A DNA stretch of 55,300 nucleotides from Leptospiraceae bacterium (GTDB lineage Bacteria > Spirochaetota > Leptospiria > Leptospirales > Leptospiraceae), in contig JAGOHK010000019.1 of NCBI GenBank assembly GCA_017996175.1, positions 1 through 55,300 on the forward strand, in the 5' to 3' direction. The number at the start of each line of letters is the position of its first letter. Position 1 is the first letter of the stretch. Below are positions 28,001 to 36,098 of the stretch, piece after piece. The notes below the pieces were generated by a model. It worked only from the letters and a program-made list of their open reading frames with translations, did not search any database and was not told where the DNA came from. The position numbers were made by a program, and so were the translations under genes.

Positions 28001-30209
28001 AATTCCAAGTTACAGACGAAGTGATGTTAGCTGTTGACCCGTTGTTGTAAGTTCCTGTTGCAGTAAATCCAGTTGATTGTGTAGTTCCTACAATTAAATT
28101 GCTAGGACTTGTAGGGGTAATTGCAATAGAAGAAAGGGTAATAGCAGTTACGCCTAACGCTACAGAGCTACTATTGATTGCACCTAAACTAGCGGAAATA
28201 TTGGTTGAACCTGCTGATACGCCAGTTGCTTTTCCTTTGCTAGAATCCGCCACATTACTAATAGTCGCATTTCCAGTTGCAGAAGAATTCCAAGTTACAG
28301 AAGAAGAAATATCCGCAGTAGTTCCATTGTCGTAATGACCGATTGCAGTAAATGCGTTAGTAGTCATACCTACAATTACAGAGGAAGCAGGAGCATTGAT
28401 ACTAATGGATTGAAGAGTAGTCGCATTAACTGTAAACCCAACTGAATTACTAGTTACGCCACTTAGTGTTGCAGTAATATTAGAAGAACCTGCTGATACA
28501 CCTGTAATTTTTCCTTTAGAAGCATCTGCCGCATTACTGATAGTAGCCGCTCCTGTATTAGAAGAAATCCAAGTAACTTGAGAAGAAATATCTGCTGTTA
28601 TTCCAGTGTTGTAAGTTCCTGTCGCAGTGTATGCATTGGTAATAGTCATACCAGCGATTGTAGAAGTAACAGACGGAGTGATTGCAATAGAAACCAGAGT
28701 AGCAGCAGAAACTCCGAGAGCCACTGTATTACTATTTACACCACTTAAACTTGCAGTGATATTGGTGGAACCTGCTGATACACCGGTTGCTCTACCTTTG
28801 GTAACATCTGCTACGTTACTAATAGTTGCAATTCCTGTGTTAGAAGAGTTCCAAGTTACAGAGGAGGTGATATTAGCAGTCGTGCTATTATTGTAAGTTC
28901 CGGTTGCGGTAAACGTTTGGTTATTCCCAGCTATGATAGATGGATTGTTGTTAGGAGTAATTGCTATCGAAACTAAAGTAGCAGAATTTACTGTAACAGC
29001 CACTGTATTACTGGTAACTCCACCGAATGTAGCAGTGATGTTAGTTGAACCTGTTGCTACCGATTGCATTGCTCCACCATTTACTAAATCAGAAACGATA
29101 GTCGCAGCAGCATTATTAGAGGAATTCCAGACAGCCATTTTGGTTACATCTAAAGTAGTATTGTCTGAATAAGTTGCTATTGCAGTAAATTGTTGTCCTA
29201 ATCCCACTGTAAGAGATGACCCGCCCGAAATTGCAATGGATGTGAGAGTCGGGGCGGATGCCGGAATCGTTATATTTACTGTTCCAGTTACTCCTAGCAG
29301 AGAAGCTGTCACGGAAGTAGTACCTTCGTTTACAGTACTTAGTATACCTTTTGTCCCAGAAGCATTGCTCTGAGTAGCGATATTGGAATCTCCTGTTCCC
29401 CAAGTTACTTGATTGGTGAGATTCTGGTTGCTACCATCTGAAAAAATACCTGTTGCTACGTATTGTGTTACAATACCTTTTGCAGGATTCAAATTTCCAG
29501 TGATTTGAATAGATACTAAGGTTACGGCAGCTACTGCTATAGGACTATTATTACTGGATACAGCCGAAGAACCAGTTGGAGTAAAACTTGCCGCAACAGT
29601 TGTGCTTCCTGAACTTACACCGGTCACTTGACCAGCAGTGCTAGGATTATTGCTAACTACAGTTGCAACACTGGAGCTACCTGTCGTCCAACTTGCATAA
29701 CTTGTAATATCCTGTGTTGAACCATCAGAAAAAACAGCTATTGCAGTATATTGTGTGCTTGTACCGGATGCAACTTGTGAGCTAGAGCTTGTTACTGTAA
29801 TGGAAGTTAGACTTGCATTGGTGACAGTTAAGTTACCAGTTCCTTCTAAGGAATCCATTGTAGCTTTTACTTGTGAGGTACCTGCTGTTTTTCCGCTAAC
29901 GCGTCCCTTTGTTCCCGTTGCTTCAGAAACACTGGTATTTTGCGTACCCCATGTTACCTCGGAAGTAATATCATGGTGACTTCCGTTGGAGTAATACCCT
30001 TCTGCCTTAAATACGCCGTAGGTTCCTTGCGCGATTTGGGCATTTGTAGGAGTTACTCTTATTTCTGTTAAAGATCCACCACCAGTTAAAGAAAAATTCT
30101 GGGTGGTATCTCCACTTGAACTCGAAAAAGGTAAAAATTTCTTTTCCTTTTTCGAACATCCGCCTACAAAAAGTAGGGCGGTGATCAAAATATAAATGAT
30201 TTTTTTCAT
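25083..30209 (-). CDS. BIg2-repeat, LruC-domain lipoprotein (1708 aa)
   Basis: Paralogue of the gene at 20801. The signal MKKIIYILITALLFVGGC is followed by SKKEKKFLPFSSSSGD, nearly identical to its neighbour. I count twelve BIg2 domains (for example TKQFTATGTYSNGTTADIT), then DTDGDGVEDANDAYPSDATK and an LruC-type domain (AFKTRFPS, WPNPTNRDLNDYTVQFYNEE, VEIRGNYQIIVRGRY, LRLPG). A CLDC pair and an extra C...C pair (YYCSNTAGTPSGC) follow. The C-terminal tail GVAAAIALLVGAILAGRIW plus SNRKNK matches the paralogue. I choose the ATG at 30209 because the lipoprotein signal begins there; the 21 codons before it are not signal-like. Likely lipid-anchored at the N-terminus with the repeats exposed; the C-terminal helix is unusual for an outer-membrane lipoprotein. 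Confidence 0.88.
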   Translation of the reverse strand: MKKIIYILITALLFVGGCSKKEKKFLPFSSSSGDTTQNFSLTGGGSLTEIRVTPTNAQIAQGTYGVFKAEGYYSNGSHHDITSEVTWGTQNTSVSEATGTKGRVSGKTAGTSQVKATMDSLEGTGNLTVTNASLTSITVTSSSSQVASGTSTQYTAIAVFSDGSTQDITSYASWTTGSSSVATVVSNNPSTAGQVTGVSSGSTTVAASFTPTGSSAVSSNNSPIAVAAVTLVSIQITGNLNPAKGIVTQYVATGIFSDGSNQNLTNQVTWGTGDSNIATQSNASGTKGILSTVNEGTTSVTASLLGVTGTVNITIPASAPTLTSIAISGGSSLTVGLGQQFTAIATYSDNTTLDVTKMAVWNSSNNAAATIVSDLVNGGAMQSVATGSTNITATFGGVTSNTVAVTVNSATLVSIAITPNNNPSIIAGNNQTFTATGTYNNSTTANITSSVTWNSSNTGIATISNVADVTKGRATGVSAGSTNITASLSGVNSNTVALGVSAATLVSIAITPSVTSTIAGMTITNAYTATGTYNTGITADISSQVTWISSNTGAATISNAADASKGKITGVSAGSSNITATLSGVTSNSVGFTVNATTLQSISINAPASSVIVGMTTNAFTAIGHYDNGTTADISSSVTWNSSATGNATISNVADSSKGKATGVSAGSTNISASLGAINSSSVALGVTAITLSSIAITPTSPSNLIVGTTQSTGFTATGTYNNGSTANITSSVTWNSSNTGNATIDNTATANKGKATGVTAGTASISATDPTTSITSNSVTLTVDAATLLSINVTGDTSVAYGNQTAAYVAMGTYNDGLAPRDISGSVTWSSSDTAKATINGTTRKATGIYSGSTNISASLSGVTSNSIALTVQAVLANISVTPSTPSVTVGGTQQFTATANYNGGASSDITNTATWTSSNTGFATITTGGLATGVAAGSPTVTAAFGGMSGTATLTVNAAVTLTSIAISPRGDTVSTGFTKQFTATGTYSNGTTADITNTVTWASSATSKATISNAGGSNGLATPVAAGSTNISATLGAVSDSTTLTVNSVTLTGIYIGANATYPAGATKQYTAWGNFSDGSKVDITDQVTWASSSTGAATISNASGSNGLASTVAAGNTTITAVKSSITGSATLAVKAENETAVTDNFTGSVTNSIPIDLIVKDQNGVAVSGVIIKIYDASSNGYVLFQALSDGSGRVTGTLPIQMNSSSIFVYGQAYKGGYTSSMQAIEIVKDVSGTLKVMLLLKDFTLDTTIAALNALPITDTDGDGVEDANDAYPSDATKAFKTRFPSMRDKVYSLNIENNWPNPTNRDLNDYTVQFYNEEDTNATGGIVEIRGNYQIIVRGRYDYESQTLQLRLPGLGVSEYKATYYRYDGTQRPSSWTVSTVSGGVDTALTVNNPLTITNPTAAQLKDNLVLIPKTSSNATTDVLLNNAGAPSTHSTGGYSSTFKTFRPGDIGRVSIKLTSPATRDEVGNAPYDLYLRYFQTPSTSGSAKEIHVAGSGYVWASGDSTYCPYHAPVEADSACVGKDKYKSDNIKFAWGTIVPGVWKPQVEGKNLNSSTDSAYPKYLDWINSNGNTYTNWYKAANIVNSNAYQILPKPNKNLCLDCAGADTYDPGTAGNDSGKYYCSNTAGTPSGCVLGDLPTSYTTTADVAFVDEVINGGNKLMAYISKSAKSGTTRGVAAAIALLVGAILAGRIWSNRKNK

Positions 30210-30834
30210 GACTCTCTTATCTCCATTTTTATCGTGTAATTTCTGACTAGAAAAAAATATGAATTCTATCAATATCGATCTTTAGAATTTAATTATTTTT
30301 CCGATACAAATTTTTTTTTTAAACGAATGGTTTTAATAAATAAAGTTATTGCAAAATAAAAGATAACCTAAATACGAATCAATGGTTTAAGTCAATCCCC
30401 CAATATTTCGAAATAATCCAATCTATAAAAGCACTTTTAATCAATAAATATAAAGTTATTTTCCTTTTCCTTCCAGGCTAAAAATAGACACTAATTAGTA
30501 TTAAATACTTATGTTTTGCCTACTTTTAATGAATAAAGATAAAATTCTAATTAAAACTAATACCCATTATCCGCTCATTTTTAAGAATTAATTTTCCAAG
30601 CTTTTGAATGTTACAAAATAAAACTTTATTCCCGCCGTGAAGACGTATTGATAACGATACATCATTAGTAGGTACAAGGATAAGTTTTCCGCTAGGATCA
30701 AAGATAGGTTGAGAAAAATACATTACAAAATTTAACCTACATATAATCTTAGATAGGAACCTAGTATTGAACCTATGATAGGTGTATCGTAAATACGAAT
30801 TCATTCAAAGTACCTACCGACTGACAATACTGTA

Positions 30835-31097
30835 CAACGTTAATTCGATATAAGAAAGTTATCCTTTATGTCATCCCCATGCGAAGGCGCTGGTTCGCGA
30901 ATACTTGGAGCGAAGGGCGGAACCCTTATCGGGGATCTCAAGTAATATAAAATACTACTTAGAACTAGAGATTCCCAACAGAAAATTTTGAGAATGACAA
31001 ATTCAAAATCCTCCTAACGAACTCCTAATTGTTTCTGGAGTTCGATAGATTTGTTTCCAGCAACGCTGGCTTTGGACTTACACCGAGTTCACGTTGA
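30835..31097. mobile_element. about 262-bp miniature inverted-repeat element, copy 2
   Basis: Related to the element at 20502-20690. The left end CAACGTTAATTCGATATAAG and right end CCGAGTTCACGTTG form imperfect inverted repeats. Inside is a long palindromic doublet (30869-30999) with ATCCCC and ATTCCC arms. After it comes an extra hairpin CGAACTCC/GGAGTTCG (31019-31046). No coding capacity is evident. Confidence 0.5.
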
Positions 31098-31178
31098 ATA
31101 ATATGGGATTAAACGACGCACGTTATGAAATTGAAAGGAATATCGTTTTGTTCATCTGTGTTCATCCGTGGTAATCTT
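31098..31178. repeat. CACCGAT-type repeat, one-ended fragment
   Basis: The segment ATGGGATTAAACGACGCACG and what follows resembles the interior of the element at 47354-47519 (ATGGAATTAAACGACGCGCA). It ends TTCATCCGTGGTAATC, close to that element's right end. The left terminal repeat is missing. Confidence 0.5.
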
Positions 31179-31319
31179 TAAATAACACCGATAGGTTTTA
31201 ACCCCTAAAACCACCTGAATTTCAAGTAGACATAAATAAAAAATGTGCTAGAATATTATGTCTATCCGATAATTTAGTATACAAATATACTTTTTTGAGG
31301 GATTTTAGGCATTTTTGCG

Positions 31320-32060
31320 ATGAACGAAGAGCAGTTTGAAGTAAGAAACAATCGAATTAAGCTAGGTGGGATTTTTATTATCTTCGCATCTTTACTTGTG
31401 ATTGTCTATGACTTTGGATTTAACCGAAAGTCAGGAATGTCTGCGGCTGTAAATAAACTAGTCATCACAGGTCACCACAAACTCACGAAAGAAGAGATTG
31501 TGACGATTCTTGGGGTTCAGGCGGGAGTTCCTTTTGAGGACTACAACCTAAAAGTTTTGGAAGAAAAGCTAGAAAAGCATCCCAGAATCAAAAAAGCAAG
31601 TGTCACAAGGAGATCAAAAGAGCAACTTTTAGTCTCGATTGTGGAGCGTGGAGCGCGATTTATCGTAAACTCCAATGACAATTTGTACGAAATAGATGAT
31701 GAATACCAATTGGTTTCGGTAGATGATATCCGAGATGCAAACCTTGTGGTTCTAAGCGGAGAGTTTCAAATTGGCAAAGACCAAAAGGTAAATAAAAAGC
31801 TAAAAGAATTTTCCGAGTCTGTAGAAAATCTATTGGAAGCCTACCCGGCACTCAAAGAACGAATCGCAGAAGTGCGACTAGATGAAGACGGAGAAATAAC
31901 GGTATATACTCAGTATCCGCAAAGGATTCGGGTGAATATGGGAAATAAATTAGAGAGTATGCAAATTCGAAAATTATATGCAAGCCTGGCTTATTTTGAA
32001 AACCAAGCTTCGAACGTAAGATTATTAGATTTAAGGGGAGATGACGCAGTTTATCATTAG
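31320..32060 (+). CDS. ftsQ: cell division protein FtsQ
   Basis: FtsQ is the periplasmic scaffold of the divisome, bridging early and late division proteins. The 246-residue product has a short cytoplasmic N-terminus, one membrane helix (about 15-32, IKLGGIFIIFASLLVIVYDF), a POTRA domain (about 45-115: KLVITGHHKLTKEEIVTILG, LEEKLEKHPRIKKASVTRR), and the FtsQ beta domain (ERGARFIV onward to RVNMGNK). No clear ribosome binding site lies next to the ATG; a GAGGG is about 18-20 bases upstream. Its position directly before ftsA and ftsZ confirms identity. Confidence 0.9.
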   Translation: MNEEQFEVRNNRIKLGGIFIIFASLLVIVYDFGFNRKSGMSAAVNKLVITGHHKLTKEEIVTILGVQAGVPFEDYNLKVLEEKLEKHPRIKKASVTRRSKEQLLVSIVERGARFIVNSNDNLYEIDDEYQLVSVDDIRDANLVVLSGEFQIGKDQKVNKKLKEFSESVENLLEAYPALKERIAEVRLDEDGEITVYTQYPQRIRVNMGNKLESMQIRKLYASLAYFENQASNVRLLDLRGDDAVYH

Positions 32061-32066
32061 AATCAT

Positions 32067-33317
32067 ATGCAGGAATTAGACAACAGTATAGCCGCAATAG
32101 ACCTGGGTTCTTCTCTTATTAAAGTTGTAGTAGGAAGAGCCATCAGTGAAAATGAAATCGAAATCATTGGCACAGGAACCGCACCGTGTTCCGGAATTAA
32201 AAATGGTGCTATCATCAATATTGAGACTACAACCAAATCCATCAACGAAGCAATTAGCCTTGCCGAACTTATGGCAGGACAAGAAATTTCACACGTAATT
32301 GTAAATATTACAGGCAAGACAATTAAAGCTGACAATTCCAAAGCGGTAGTCGCTATCACAAATAGAGAACGAATTGTAACTGATGATGACGTTAGGCGCG
32401 TGATTGAAGCCGCACAACCAAGAGTTCCAAGCGATCAAATGGTATTACATGTATTATCCAAAGAATTTTCCGTAGATGACCAAACTAATATCAAAGAGCC
32501 ATTGGGGATGACAGGTGTTAGACTCGAAGCAGAAGTCCATGTGGTTACTGCTGGTATAACGACAGTTCACAACTTAGACAAATGTATCAACGGCGCAGGT
32601 CTCGAACAAATAGACAAAGTGCTTTCTAGCTTTGCTTCTTCGGAAGCGGTATTAACTAGCGGCGAAAAAGACTTAGGCACAGCAGTCATTGATATAGGAG
32701 CGGGGATAACGGATATTGTAATCTTCCAAGACGGGGGAGTTTGTTATTCTAGCGTAATTCCATTTGGTGGAAATAATATTACGAGCGATATTTCGATTGG
32801 TCTTAAAACTCCACTCGAACCAGCAGAGCTCATTAAGAAAAAATTCGGACATTGTTTACATGAAGCAGTTGAACCAACCGAAAAGTTAGAAGTTCCTGCG
32901 GTAAGCGGAAGACCTTCTAGACAAGTTTTACGCCAAGACTTAGTGCGAATCGTGGAAGCTAGAACTAGAGAAATCTTAGAACATATCAACCACGAACTAG
33001 ACAAGTCTGGGAAGAAATCGTTCTTATCCGGTGGAGTGATTCTCACTGGAGGGACTAGTTTACTTCCTGGAATTGATGTACTCGCGGAAGACATATTCGG
33101 ATTATCCGTAATCGTCGCAAGACCAGCAGGACTAGGTGGACTTTCAGAACGAGTGGCTTCTCCCGAGTATTCGACAGCAGTAGGCTTAATAAAATATGTA
33201 GTCAGAAGTATTGAAATAGAAAGCAAAGCACCAGGCGATAAATGGAGTGCGTCCTCTTCAGGAGAAAAAGAAAATCCTCTCAAGAAAATGTGGCGTTGGA
33301 TGGAAACAAATTTGTAA
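32067..33317 (+). CDS. ftsA: cell division protein FtsA
   Basis: FtsA is the actin-like ATPase that tethers FtsZ filaments to the membrane. The 416-residue protein has the phosphate-1 motif [15 protein letters not shown], the 1C domain ([40 protein letters not shown]), phosphate-2 [16 protein letters not shown], and the adenosine motif [23 protein letters not shown]. The C-terminal WRWMETNL after a polar linker fits the amphipathic membrane-targeting helix. It starts 6 bp after ftsQ. A 72-bp palindromic doublet separates it from ftsZ. Confidence 0.95.
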   Translation: MQELDNSIAAIDLGSSLIKVVVGRAISENEIEIIGTGTAPCSGIKNGAIINIETTTKSINEAISLAELMAGQEISHVIVNITGKTIKADNSKAVVAITNRERIVTDDDVRRVIEAAQPRVPSDQMVLHVLSKEFSVDDQTNIKEPLGMTGVRLEAEVHVVTAGITTVHNLDKCINGAGLEQIDKVLSSFASSEAVLTSGEKDLGTAVIDIGAGITDIVIFQDGGVCYSSVIPFGGNNITSDISIGLKTPLEPAELIKKKFGHCLHEAVEPTEKLEVPAVSGRPSRQVLRQDLVRIVEARTREILEHINHELDKSGKKSFLSGGVILTGGTSLLPGIDVLAEDIFGLSVIVARPAGLGGLSERVASPEYSTAVGLIKYVVRSIEIESKAPGDKWSASSSGEKENPLKKMWRWMETNL

Positions 33318-33349
33318 AATATAGGTAAGCTAAATTGAAAATCGGTATT

Positions 33350-33421
33350 TGTCATCCCCGAGTTTTTTTGTCGGGGATCTCTAGAACAATAGATTCCCGA
33401 CTGAAAATTTCGGGAATGACA
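33350..33421. repeat. 72-bp REPIN-like palindromic doublet between ftsA and ftsZ
   Basis: Copy 3 of the family: left stem ATCCCCGA/TCGGGGAT, right stem ATTCCCGA/TCGGGAAT. It occupies much of the 177-bp gap between two genes that normally form one transcription unit. It could affect mRNA processing or stability there. Confidence 0.85.
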
Positions 33422-33494
33422 CTACTTCGCCGAAACCAATTGAACTTGTGTATATTGCAAAAGGTGAAATTAAAAATAAAAATGGAGCAAAATT

Positions 33495-34709
33495 ATGCTG
33501 TATATGGATGAACAAAGAACAAGTCCCGTAGTAATCAAAGTGGTAGGAGTTGGTGGTGGTGGTATGAACGCTGTTAGCCGCATGGTTAGCGCCAATTTCC
33601 GTGGTGTTGAATTTATAGTAATGAATACGGACGAACAGGTTCTGAGCAAATCCAGCGTAGAAAACCGCGTTCAACTCGGAAACAAAGTGACTCGCGGTAT
33701 GGGTGCAGGTGGTGACCCAGATGTTGGAAATAAAGCGGCGCAAGAAGACAAAGACCGAATAGCCTCCGTTCTAAAAGGTGCGGATATGGTATTCGTAACC
33801 GCTGGAATGGGTGGGGGAACTGGAACTGGCGCGGCTCCTGTGATCGCAGAAATCGCAAAAGAACTAAAATGCCTCGTAGTAGGTGTTGTAACTCTTCCCT
33901 TCGGATTCGAAGGACGTCGTAGAAACGACCTAGCAAAAACTGGTCTGAATATGTTGCGCCAAAACGTGGATACCCTCATCACAATCAAAAACGATTCAAT
34001 TTTCAAAGTAGTTGATAAAAAAGCATCTATCGACTATGCGTTTCGCGTAATCGACGATATCCTCTTAAATGCTGTAAAAGGATTAAGCGATATCATCAAC
34101 CATCCTGGAATTATCAACGTGGATTTTGCTGACGTGAAAACGATCATGAAAGACACTGGAGACGCGATCATGGGAGTCGGGGAAGGTATCGGCGAAAACA
34201 GAGTAGCCGACGCAGTTGAACATGCGATTAACAACGTGTTACTCGAAGAAAATTCTATCGGTGGAGCAAGCTCTCTTCTAATCAACGTAACCGGCGGAAA
34301 CGATCTAACGATCAACGATTGGAATGAAGTATCCCAAGTGATTACTAGCCAAGTGGATACTAACGCAAATATCATCATCGGTCTAAACGAAGAAGAAGGC
34401 TTGAACGAAAAAATCCGCGTGACTGTAATTGCAACTGGATTTAGAGCAAGACTTCCGCACACTCTAAACTCTCTAAAACGAGACCAAGCTCCAGTGAACA
34501 AAGAGCAACAACAACCACAAAGAGACCAACGCGAAGTCCAGCAACAGCCACAACCAATGGTTCGCCCAAAAGTTGTGAACATGCCAGACCCACACGATTA
34601 CATAGAGCCAACCCGCTCTATCAAATCCCAAAACCGCGTGAACTCTCCTTACAATTACAACGAAGACTACGATATTCCAGCTTACCTCAGACGGGGTAAT
34701 CGGGATTAG
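33495..34709 (+). CDS. ftsZ: cell division protein FtsZ
   Basis: FtsZ is the tubulin-like GTPase that forms the cytokinetic ring. The 404-residue protein has the GTP-binding loops [18 protein letters not shown], the tubulin signature [10 protein letters not shown] starting at residue 106, and [11 protein letters not shown], followed by the T7 loop region ([13 protein letters not shown]). A variable Q/P-rich linker (about 335-385) leads to the conserved C-terminal peptide DIPAYLRR that binds FtsA. The start ATG at 33495 has GGAG 8 bases upstream; a second ATG three codons later is possible. A large palindrome follows the stop codon. Confidence 0.97.
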   Translation: MLYMDEQRTSPVVIKVVGVGGGGMNAVSRMVSANFRGVEFIVMNTDEQVLSKSSVENRVQLGNKVTRGMGAGGDPDVGNKAAQEDKDRIASVLKGADMVFVTAGMGGGTGTGAAPVIAEIAKELKCLVVGVVTLPFGFEGRRRNDLAKTGLNMLRQNVDTLITIKNDSIFKVVDKKASIDYAFRVIDDILLNAVKGLSDIINHPGIINVDFADVKTIMKDTGDAIMGVGEGIGENRVADAVEHAINNVLLEENSIGGASSLLINVTGGNDLTINDWNEVSQVITSQVDTNANIIIGLNEEEGLNEKIRVTVIATGFRARLPHTLNSLKRDQAPVNKEQQQPQRDQREVQQQPQPMVRPKVVNMPDPHDYIEPTRSIKSQNRVNSPYNYNEDYDIPAYLRRGNRD

Positions 34710-34724
34710 GCTTACTTTGAGTAT

Positions 34725-34843
34725 TTGACCTCACCCCGACTTTTTTCGGATTTGGAATGTATTTCAGATGTAGTCCCCTCTCCTTAAGGAGAGGGGTTAC
34801 TTATAGTTATTCTGCAATATCAAAAAAGTCGGGGTGAGGTCAA
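34725..34843. repeat. 119-bp nested palindrome downstream of ftsZ
   Basis: Perfect 22-bp outer arms (34725-34746 and 34822-34843; core GACCTCACCCCGAC) enclose a perfect 22-bp inner palindrome at 34775-34796 (CCCCTCTCC-TTAA-GGAGAGGGG). The outer arm has TTTTTT on the inside. It probably acts as a terminator or transcript end for ftsZ and may be a dispersed repeat; only one copy is seen here. Confidence 0.8.
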
Positions 34844-34862
34844 GAACTAAGATGGAATTCAA

Positions 34863-36098
34863 ATGAAATTTCATAGCATTCGCATTCAAAACTACAAGAG
34901 CATAAACGACATTACCCTCTACTTGAGTGATGTAAATCTCTTGATAGGTCCAAACAATTCCGGTAAATCAAATATCCTCAGTGCACTAAAACTTTTTAGT
35001 GATTATGTTTATTATTTAAATGAGAATGAATATCCAATCGGGTCTGAATTCAATAAAGGATTTTCTGTAATTGAAGGAGAAGACGCTAGCCTTCTTTCAA
35101 TTTGCTTTAGAGTAGTGTTTATTAAAGAAGAATTTTATTACGTATGGGACATATTTTTATATCCAAATACAAACAATAATCGACTTGACTTTGACATCAG
35201 ACATTTGTTTAGCATTGGTAGATCAATAATTCCGAGCGAAATGGAAATGATGGAAAAATCAGAATATCTAGAAGTAGATGGTCTTTTTATAGGAGAAAGT
35301 AAAGATTTATTAATTAAATCGGGGCAATCGTATTTAATTAATAAAAGTGTTACAATTTATAGTAAATCCAATCAAGATTTTACAAGTTCTGTTCTTGCAT
35401 TTAGGGTTTTTATATCAAGGGAATTCTCCCCTTCCTCCATCTATTCCATCCAAGTTGAAAAGCTAAAAGCCCCCGCGAGGCTAACGGCAAATGAAGAATC
35501 GGTTCTTCCTGATGGATCAAATCTTGTTTCTTTCATTGACTCAATGAGAGATACGAATCCAAAAATAATTCGAGAAATAGAAAAAGATTTATTTCGTTTT
35601 ACAAAAGAATTTGAAAGTATTCGATTAATTAAAGTAACCGGTGACTCGACGACGGAAGCTACTTTCAAAAAACTAGGACTTGCGGATAAGGATGATAATA
35701 CGTTCTGGTCAGATCAATTATCTGAAGGCGTTCTTTACTTTCTTGCGCTACTTGCCATTATCCACCAACCTAATCCGCCGCATTTATTGATGCTCGAAGA
35801 ACCGGAAAAAGGGATTCATCCTAGACGAATTAAAGAAATCATTGAATTGATTTTTCAAATTGCGAAGGATAAGGGAATTCGAGTGATACTTACAACTCAT
35901 TCGCCTTATGTAGTAGATGAGTTTGCTGATGTTCCAGAAGGCGTTCATATCATTGATAAAGTAGATAAAGCTACACAAGTAAAAAATCTAAAAAGAGACT
36001 TTATTGATAAAGAAGCAGACAAGGAGGATAAGATTGATTATACTTCAAGTCTGGGTGAGCACTGGGCGATTGGTTTCTTGGGTGGCGTTCCTGAATGA
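34863..36098 (+). CDS. OLD-/AAA15-type ABC ATPase (possible defence component)
   Basis: A 411-residue SMC/ABC-like ATPase: MKFHSIRIQNYKSINDITL opens the N-terminal lobe, Walker A GPNNSGKS is at 29-36, the signature LSEG at 286-289, Walker B LLMLEEPEKGIHP at 308-320 and the H-loop TTHSPYVVDEF (H346). This is the architecture of AAA15/OLD-like ATPases without an attached nuclease. The next gene overlaps by 4 bp (ATGA) and looks TOPRIM-like, so the two should form a complex. ATPase plus separate TOPRIM pairs include phage-exclusion systems (for example RloA/RloB- and AbiL-like, PARIS). The defence role is an inference; DNA repair or RNA turnover are alternatives. Confidence 0.75.
   Translation: MKFHSIRIQNYKSINDITLYLSDVNLLIGPNNSGKSNILSALKLFSDYVYYLNENEYPIGSEFNKGFSVIEGEDASLLSICFRVVFIKEEFYYVWDIFLYPNTNNNRLDFDIRHLFSIGRSIIPSEMEMMEKSEYLEVDGLFIGESKDLLIKSGQSYLINKSVTIYSKSNQDFTSSVLAFRVFISREFSPSSIYSIQVEKLKAPARLTANEESVLPDGSNLVSFIDSMRDTNPKIIREIEKDLFRFTKEFESIRLIKVTGDSTTEATFKKLGLADKDDNTFWSDQLSEGVLYFLALLAIIHQPNPPHLLMLEEPEKGIHPRRIKEIIELIFQIAKDKGIRVILTTHSPYVVDEFADVPEGVHIIDKVDKATQVKNLKRDFIDKEADKEDKIDYTSSLGEHWAIGFLGGVPE

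Larger units (their letters stand above)
30210..31319. other. 1.1-kb repeat-rich intergenic region
   Basis: This contains the promoter region of the BIg2/LruC gene (very AT-rich up to about 30540), an 85-codon minus-strand frame at 30547-30804 without a ribosome binding site or recognisable family (phrases such as FDPSGKLILVPTNDVSLSI look protein-like, so it may be a decayed gene), the element at 30835-31097, and a fragment of the CACCGAT-type repeat up to about 31178. I see no confident gene. Confidence 0.5.

Noticed and set aside
22704..29979. Many 60-95-codon frames antisense to the BIg2 repeat genes
   Set aside because: They recur at the period of the repeats and are low-complexity shadows of the Ig-like domains.
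30547..30804. 85-codon frame in the gap before ftsQ
   Set aside because: Some protein-like composition, but no ribosome binding site and no recognisable family; kept only as a note on the intergenic region.
33613..34582. Long open frames antisense to ftsZ
   Set aside because: They follow the codon bias of ftsZ on the opposite strand, have no ribosome binding sites and no recognisable products.
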